Source: JBCBXA01 sp039816825
Lineage (GTDB): Bacteria > Pseudomonadota > Alphaproteobacteria > Rhizobiales > Rhizobiaceae
Length of the DNA stretch: 9,853 bases
Assembly (NCBI GenBank): GCA_039816825.1
Contig: JBCBXA010000101.1
Location: 1 to 9,853, forward strand
Reading direction: 5' to 3'
Positions within the stretch are counted from its first letter, which is position 1. Each line of letters opens with the position of its first letter. A program made the translations under genes and the position numbers. This document shows positions 6,836-9,853 of this stretch, in pieces. The notes under the pieces were generated by a model. That model did no database searches. It was given only the letters and a program-made list of their open reading frames with translations, and was not told where the DNA came from.

Positions 6836-7318
6836 TTGAGCAAAGAAGCGCCCGACAGTTCAGTTCCTCCCCCCCGGGACGATGCGGCCATGGTGTTCCA
6901 ACTCTTCAACGAGGTGGGAATCATCAGCCAGCTGTCGAGCGCGATGTTCAACAAGCGTCTGCCTCAGGGCCTGCACGTGTCGCATTTTTCGGTGCTCAAC
7001 CACATGGTGCGGCTTGGAGACGGCCAGACGCCAGTGCAACTGGCCGGCGCGTTTCAGGTCACCAAGGCGACCATGACCCATACACTCACGGTCCTGAGCA
7101 AGGGCGGCTTTGTCCGGCTGGAGCCCAATCCGGCAGATGCCCGGAGCAAGCTGGTTTTCATCACCGATGCCGGCACCGAACTGCGCAACCAGTCCATTGC
7201 CGCGCTGGCGGAACCGACACGCGAGCTGATTAAGCTCCTCAATGTTGAAGAGTTGCGCGAGGCTGTGCCGGTGCTTGAGCGGCTGCGCCGCACACTTGAT
7301 GAGAATCGAGAGCTTTAG
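6836..7318 (+). CDS. MarR-family transcriptional regulator
   Basis: A 160-aa winged-helix regulator if read from TTG 6836. Visible: an N-terminal dimerisation helix (MVFQLFNEVGIISQL, from residue 19), a helix-turn-helix at about 66-93 (PVQLAGAFQVTKATMTHTLTVLSKGGFV), the characteristic wing PADARSKLVFITDAG (99-113) and a C-terminal dimerisation helix. MarR proteins bind palindromes as dimers and usually release them on binding a small, often aromatic, ligand. The start is uncertain: TTG 6836 has GGAG five bases upstream, TTG 6821 would add five residues, and ATG 6890 would remove eighteen. Co-transcribed with the exported oxidoreductase gene 11 bp before it. Its likely target is the dyad at 5621-5656, from which it would control both strings and itself; that is inference. 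Confidence 0.92.
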   Translation: MSKEAPDSSVPPPRDDAAMVFQLFNEVGIISQLSSAMFNKRLPQGLHVSHFSVLNHMVRLGDGQTPVQLAGAFQVTKATMTHTLTVLSKGGFVRLEPNPADARSKLVFITDAGTELRNQSIAALAEPTRELIKLLNVEELREAVPVLERLRRTLDENREL

Positions 7319-7392
7319 GCAGCTGGAACGCATTGACAGTCTGGCCAGTCGGTGCGACCGCTGCCAGGTTAAAATTTTCAATGAGATTCATC

Positions 7393-8454
7393 ATGTCTGG
7401 ACCCGGCATTTCCACCGCCGTCGCGAATAAAACCCTCATCCACAACGCCTTCTATGACCTCTGCAAAGCGCCCGCCAACGAGATGCGCTCGCGGCTTGAG
7501 GCACTCTATGCCCCCAATTGCCATTGGCGCGGATCACACCCCCTCAACGAAATGAACGGCCTTGAAGCCGTCTATGAAACGGTGTGGGCACCGCTGCGGG
7601 CCGCCATGCCGGATATGGAGCGCCGCGACTTCATCGTGGTTGCAGGCGAATATAAAGGCCAACAGATGGTGGCCGTGATCAGCCACATCCTCGGCACGTT
7701 TGATCAACCATGGCTGACCATTCCGGCCACAGGTCACCCGGTCATGTTGCGCTGCAGCGAAGTCCACATCATCGAGGACGGCCAGATCGTGCAGTCCACC
7801 TGCTTGTGGGACGTGATGGATCTGATGCGTCAGGCTGGCTTCTGGCCCGTCGCACCATCGACCGGCATTGAGATGGTCTGGCCCGGCCCGCTGACCAATG
7901 ACGGCGTGCGGCTCTATGACACAGACCCAGCTCAGGGCGCTGCCAGCCTTACGCAGACGATGGCGATGCATAAGACGCTGGCCGATTATGATGATCTCGA
8001 GCTCAAAGGACGCGAGGGCCTGATCAACATGCCCCAGCGCGAGCACTGGCACGACCGGATGATGTGGTACGGCCCAGCCGGAATTGGCTCCAACCGAGGC
8101 CTGGCCGGGTTTGTGGACTATCACCAATTGCCGTTCCGACTCGCTTTCCCAAACCGGAAAGGCGGGGCGCAGTTGGAAGGCCGCCCAGACGCGGGCCACT
8201 ACATCCGCATTGGTGACGGCCCTTATTCGGTGACGGGCGGCTGGCCATCAGTGGTGGCACAGCACACCGGGCAGAACTTCATGGGCGCCGGCGCAAATGG
8301 CGGCGAGATACGCATGAGGGTGATGGACTTCTACCTGCACCATGAAGGCAAAATCCGCGAGAACTGGGTGCCCATCGACACTATTGATGTGCTTCTGCAG
8401 ATGGGCGTCGACGTGTTCGACCGCATGCAAACCATGTTCAAACGCGGGTTCTGA
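7393..8454 (+). CDS. Double-domain SnoaL-like / NTF2-fold protein (second of two)
   Basis: A 353-aa protein built of two SnoaL-like domains, about residues 10-155 and 185-345. The first ends in the classic pattern IPATGHPVMLRCSEVHIIEDGQIVQ, then LWDVMDLMRQAGFWP. The second ends in a parallel FYLHHEGKIRENWVPIDTIDVLLQMG. The matching ends suggest internal duplication. Members of this fold act as cyclases, dehydratases or isomerases on cyclic substrates; no active-site residue is assigned. Cytoplasmic. ATG 7393 is chosen, though ATG 7381 would add four residues and neither has a strong Shine-Dalgarno. A 74-bp gap separates it from the MarR gene; it contains a TTGACA at 7333-7338 with no convincing -10. 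The stop is one base before the next ATG, so it is coupled to the amidohydrolase and the two probably work in sequence. Confidence 0.83.
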   Translation: MSGPGISTAVANKTLIHNAFYDLCKAPANEMRSRLEALYAPNCHWRGSHPLNEMNGLEAVYETVWAPLRAAMPDMERRDFIVVAGEYKGQQMVAVISHILGTFDQPWLTIPATGHPVMLRCSEVHIIEDGQIVQSTCLWDVMDLMRQAGFWPVAPSTGIEMVWPGPLTNDGVRLYDTDPAQGAASLTQTMAMHKTLADYDDLELKGREGLINMPQREHWHDRMMWYGPAGIGSNRGLAGFVDYHQLPFRLAFPNRKGGAQLEGRPDAGHYIRIGDGPYSVTGGWPSVVAQHTGQNFMGAGANGGEIRMRVMDFYLHHEGKIRENWVPIDTIDVLLQMGVDVFDRMQTMFKRGF

Positions 8455-8455
8455 A

Positions 8456-9349
8456 ATGCTGGGCAGTGATGTCAAAATCGTCGATGCCCATCATCACATC
8501 TGGAACCCGGTCACGAACGATCCCGATGTCGGCTATGTCTGGCTGAAGAAGATCGGCGCGCCGAAGCCCTTTGGGGACCCGACAGCCATCCAGCGGGACT
8601 ATCTGCTCGATGAATTCCGGGCAGAGCACCCGCAACTGACGGCATCCGTGCATGTGCAGGTGGATGGGGCGATTGACGATCCGGTGGCAGAGACCCTGTT
8701 CGTGTATGAGCAGGCGCAGGCTGCAGGCCATCCGGTCGCCATCGTCGGGTTCGTCGACCTCACGATGGACAATTGTGGAGAGGTGATGGACCGCCACCTG
8801 GCCTGCCCGTCCTTCCGTGGCGTGCGCCACATCGTCAGCCGTCTTGATGACCGGCCGGACATCAGCTTTGCGCCGGAGCACTTTTTGGAGAACGCAGCCT
8901 GGCGGGCCGGTTTTGCCCAACTCGGCCAGCGTGGCCTGAGCTTTGATCTGCAATGCTATCCGGAGCAGATGGCAACAGCGGCTGATCTCTTCGCAGGCCA
9001 CGAAGACGTTCCGGTCATCATCGATCACGCAGGATCGCCCTGGGACCAGAGCGACGAGGGCCTGACCCGCTGGAGCGATGGGCTGGCACGGTTGGCTGCC
9101 CTGCCCCAGATCTCCATCAAGCTCTCGGGATTTGGCATGTTCGACAAAGATCGCGCGATGACAGGTGACCTGACGCGCCAGATCGTCGACCTTTTTGGCC
9201 CGGAACGCGTGATGTTCGGATCGAACTTCCCCGTCGACAGACTGATGGCCGACTATGTCGCCTATGTGGACGAGGTCGCTAAAGCCGTCCCGACGGAGCA
9301 TCAGGCCGCCATATTCGGTGCCAACGCCCGGCGGATCTACCGTTTCTAG
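8456..9349 (+). CDS. Amidohydrolase-2 family metal-dependent hydrolase, lactonase-like (COG3618/PF04909 type)
   Basis: A 297-aa TIM-barrel hydrolase. Visible: the N-terminal metal motif DAHHHIW (H12 and H14), VIIDHAG with H191, IKLSG with K222, and the C-terminal FGSNFPVD (254-261). Relatives include L-fuconolactonase, 2-pyrone-4,6-dicarboxylate lactonase and related lactone- or amide-opening enzymes. Asn257 sits where many relatives have the catalytic or metal-binding Asp (GSDFP or GSDWP). GSNFP also occurs in a recognisable subgroup, so this need not mean an inactive enzyme. Length is normal, and there is no signal peptide. It starts one base after the SnoaL-like stop and is the last gene of the rightward string. 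An attractive reading is that the SnoaL-like protein forms or isomerises a lactone that this enzyme opens; that is inference. The true substrate is unknown. Confidence 0.87.
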   Translation: MLGSDVKIVDAHHHIWNPVTNDPDVGYVWLKKIGAPKPFGDPTAIQRDYLLDEFRAEHPQLTASVHVQVDGAIDDPVAETLFVYEQAQAAGHPVAIVGFVDLTMDNCGEVMDRHLACPSFRGVRHIVSRLDDRPDISFAPEHFLENAAWRAGFAQLGQRGLSFDLQCYPEQMATAADLFAGHEDVPVIIDHAGSPWDQSDEGLTRWSDGLARLAALPQISIKLSGFGMFDKDRAMTGDLTRQIVDLFGPERVMFGSNFPVDRLMADYVAYVDEVAKAVPTEHQAAIFGANARRIYRF

Positions 9350-9528
9350 CCTTTGTTCAGTTGCGTATTGCTGTGCGCAGCAGTCTCCGAATTCCCGGAC
9401 AGGCGTTTCCAAGATGGGCACAGTGCCTTTGGGCTGCTTTCGCTTTTGCCAGTTGGCACCTAAGGTTTGGATGAAGCTGAACCACTCATTGAAGACGAAC
9501 TGCGCCGAAACAGCGTCAGGAGGACACA
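9350..9528. other. Stretch with no recognised feature
   Basis: No convincing gene. The only fold seen is a short hairpin, TGCTG-TGCG-CAGCA (9369-9382), 20 bases after the amidohydrolase stop and without a following T run, so it is not called a terminator. Several reading frames happen to be open here on both strands, but none has start signals or a recognisable protein. Confidence 0.5.
9518..9523 (+). promoter_or_regulatory. Perfect Shine-Dalgarno with no standard start codon behind it
   Basis: AGGAGG is followed after five bases by ATC (9529), in frame with the small membrane-protein ORF. No ATG, GTG or TTG in that frame lies within the normal distance; the first is GTG at 9580. Confidence 0.5.
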
Positions 9529-9579
9529 ATCGTACCGTTTCCCCGTGATCTGCTTCGAACCGCCAAGAGCCCATCCAGC

Positions 9580-9750
9580 GTGGGTCTGCGCGGCGCTATC
9601 GTTTTCGCCTGCATCGCGGCGTTATTCGCGCTGGCCGCCTACCTGATCGACAGCAACGAGGCCGCCTCCGACCGACTGAAAGTCACTAGAATGCCCGCCC
9701 CCGCCGACCTAAGGGAGGTGCTACCGCCACCTGCGGCGAATGAGCAATGA
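9580..9750 (+). CDS. Small single-pass membrane protein, start uncertain
   Basis: A short frame of 56 codons from GTG 9580, or 73 if initiation is at the ATC at 9529. The protein has a basic/polar N-terminus, one clear membrane segment GAIVFACIAALFALAAYLI (about residues 5-23 of the short form), then a polar, Pro-rich tail ending PPPAANEQ. The hydrophobic run flanked by Arg and Asp/Ser favours a real small inner-membrane protein. The frame is open back to 9493. The best ribosome binding site (9518-9523) serves the ATC, not the GTG. The stop at 9748-9750 overlaps a downstream ATG at 9740. No family is recognised. It may belong to the region disrupted by the insertion sequence rather than to the catabolic locus. 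Chance remains possible. Confidence 0.4.
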   Translation: MGLRGAIVFACIAALFALAAYLIDSNEAASDRLKVTRMPAPADLREVLPPPAANEQ

Positions 9751-9777
9751 CTTTTTGCTAGTTGGCGATCCCGGGAG
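9740..9777 (+). pseudogene. Possible 5' stub of a gene interrupted by the insertion sequence
   Basis: An ATG at 9740 overlaps the end of the small membrane-protein ORF by 11 bp, a usual arrangement for coupled genes, and codes MSNDFLLVGDPGS before the proposed insertion-sequence end at 9778. If read on, the frame stops 17 residues after the start, inside the element. A strong AAGGGAGGTG at 9711-9720 is 19 bases upstream, too far for a normal site. Speculative. Confidence 0.25.
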
Positions 9778-9853
9778 TGTCCTTCCCCCCTAGAACTGGG
9801 CCATTACATTGGCGGCGAGAGGGGGATTTGGCATGGCTAGGAAGCGACATTCA
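9778..9853 (+). mobile_element. Left end of an IS3-family insertion sequence, continuing past the window
   Basis: Proposed left terminus starts at TGTCCTTCCCCCC, with the TG end and C-run typical of IS3-family inverted repeats, and the orfA start 55 bp further in, a normal distance for the family. A GAGGGGG ribosome binding site precedes orfA. The right end and any target-site duplication are outside the window. The exact boundary is inferred. Confidence 0.5.
9833..9853 (+). CDS. IS3-family transposase OrfA, first seven codons only
   Basis: Only MARKRHS is visible before the window ends. This N-terminus is the common start of a group of IS3-family OrfA helix-turn-helix proteins, which usually continue with a stretch like xEEIVAKLRQ. 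GAGGGGG lies about ten bases upstream. Seven residues are too few for certainty, but together with the IS-like end 55 bp before it the call is reasonable. Confidence 0.5.

Noticed and set aside
7333..7392. Separate promoter for the second SnoaL-like gene from TTGACA at 7333
   Set aside because: No acceptable -10 lies 15-19 bases downstream; the AT run near 7370 is too far away.
9369..9382. Hairpin after the amidohydrolase as a terminator
   Set aside because: The stem is only five to seven pairs and no T run follows, so a rho-independent terminator is not supported.
9471..9548. Short plus-strand ORF starting at ATG 9471
   Set aside because: No ribosome binding site, no recognisable protein, and it overlaps the leader of the better small membrane ORF.
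8438..9574. Long minus-strand open frame of 378 codons opposite the amidohydrolase
   Set aside because: Most of it is the antisense of a gene with clear family motifs; the part beyond 9349 has no recognisable protein or start signal.

Overview
The window looks like a piece of a GC-rich (about 60% by eye) alphaproteobacterial chromosome or large replicon. That placement rests on overall codon style, the Tat-exported Acg-type oxidoreductase, and an IS3-family left end; no marker gene fixes the taxon. No rRNA, tRNA, CRISPR or phage structural gene was seen.

The layout is two divergent gene strings around an AT-rich control region at about 5546-5669. Leftward (minus strand, in transcription order): an uncharacterised 225-aa protein with a faint M15/DD-peptidase-like look (4868-5545), an SDR oxidoreductase (4107-4871), a double-domain SnoaL-like protein (3097-4101), a two-cupin protein (2053-3021), an M19 renal-dipeptidase-like enzyme (1005-2063), and an FAD-dependent oxidoreductase that runs off the left edge (1-1005). 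Most of the junctions overlap or nearly touch (ATGA overlap, 5-bp gap, 11-bp overlap, 1-bp overlap). The one real gap is 75 bp before the cupin gene. This looks like one operon of six or more genes. Rightward (plus strand): a Tat-signal Acg/nitroreductase-family protein (5670-6824), a MarR-family regulator (6836-7318), a second double-domain SnoaL-like protein (7393-8454) and an amidohydrolase/lactonase-like enzyme (8456-9349).

The divergent control region holds a near-perfect 36-bp dyad. It is made of two copies of TTWGACATCWAA spaced exactly 20 bp apart and is a good candidate for the operator of the MarR protein. The gene content (FAD oxidase/dehydrogenase, SDR, cupin, two SnoaL-like proteins, an amide-bond hydrolase and a lactonase-type hydrolase) reads as an inducible catabolic or detoxification locus for a cyclic organic compound. 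The substrate cannot be named from sequence. No transporter and no classical ring-cleaving dioxygenase lies in the window.

The right end (9350-9853) is different. A roughly 180-bp stretch holds nothing recognisable. It is followed by a short single-pass membrane-protein ORF with a perfect Shine-Dalgarno but no standard start codon behind it. Then come the start of a possible further gene and the left end of an IS3-family insertion sequence with the first seven codons of its orfA. The catabolic locus therefore appears to be bordered by a mobile element.
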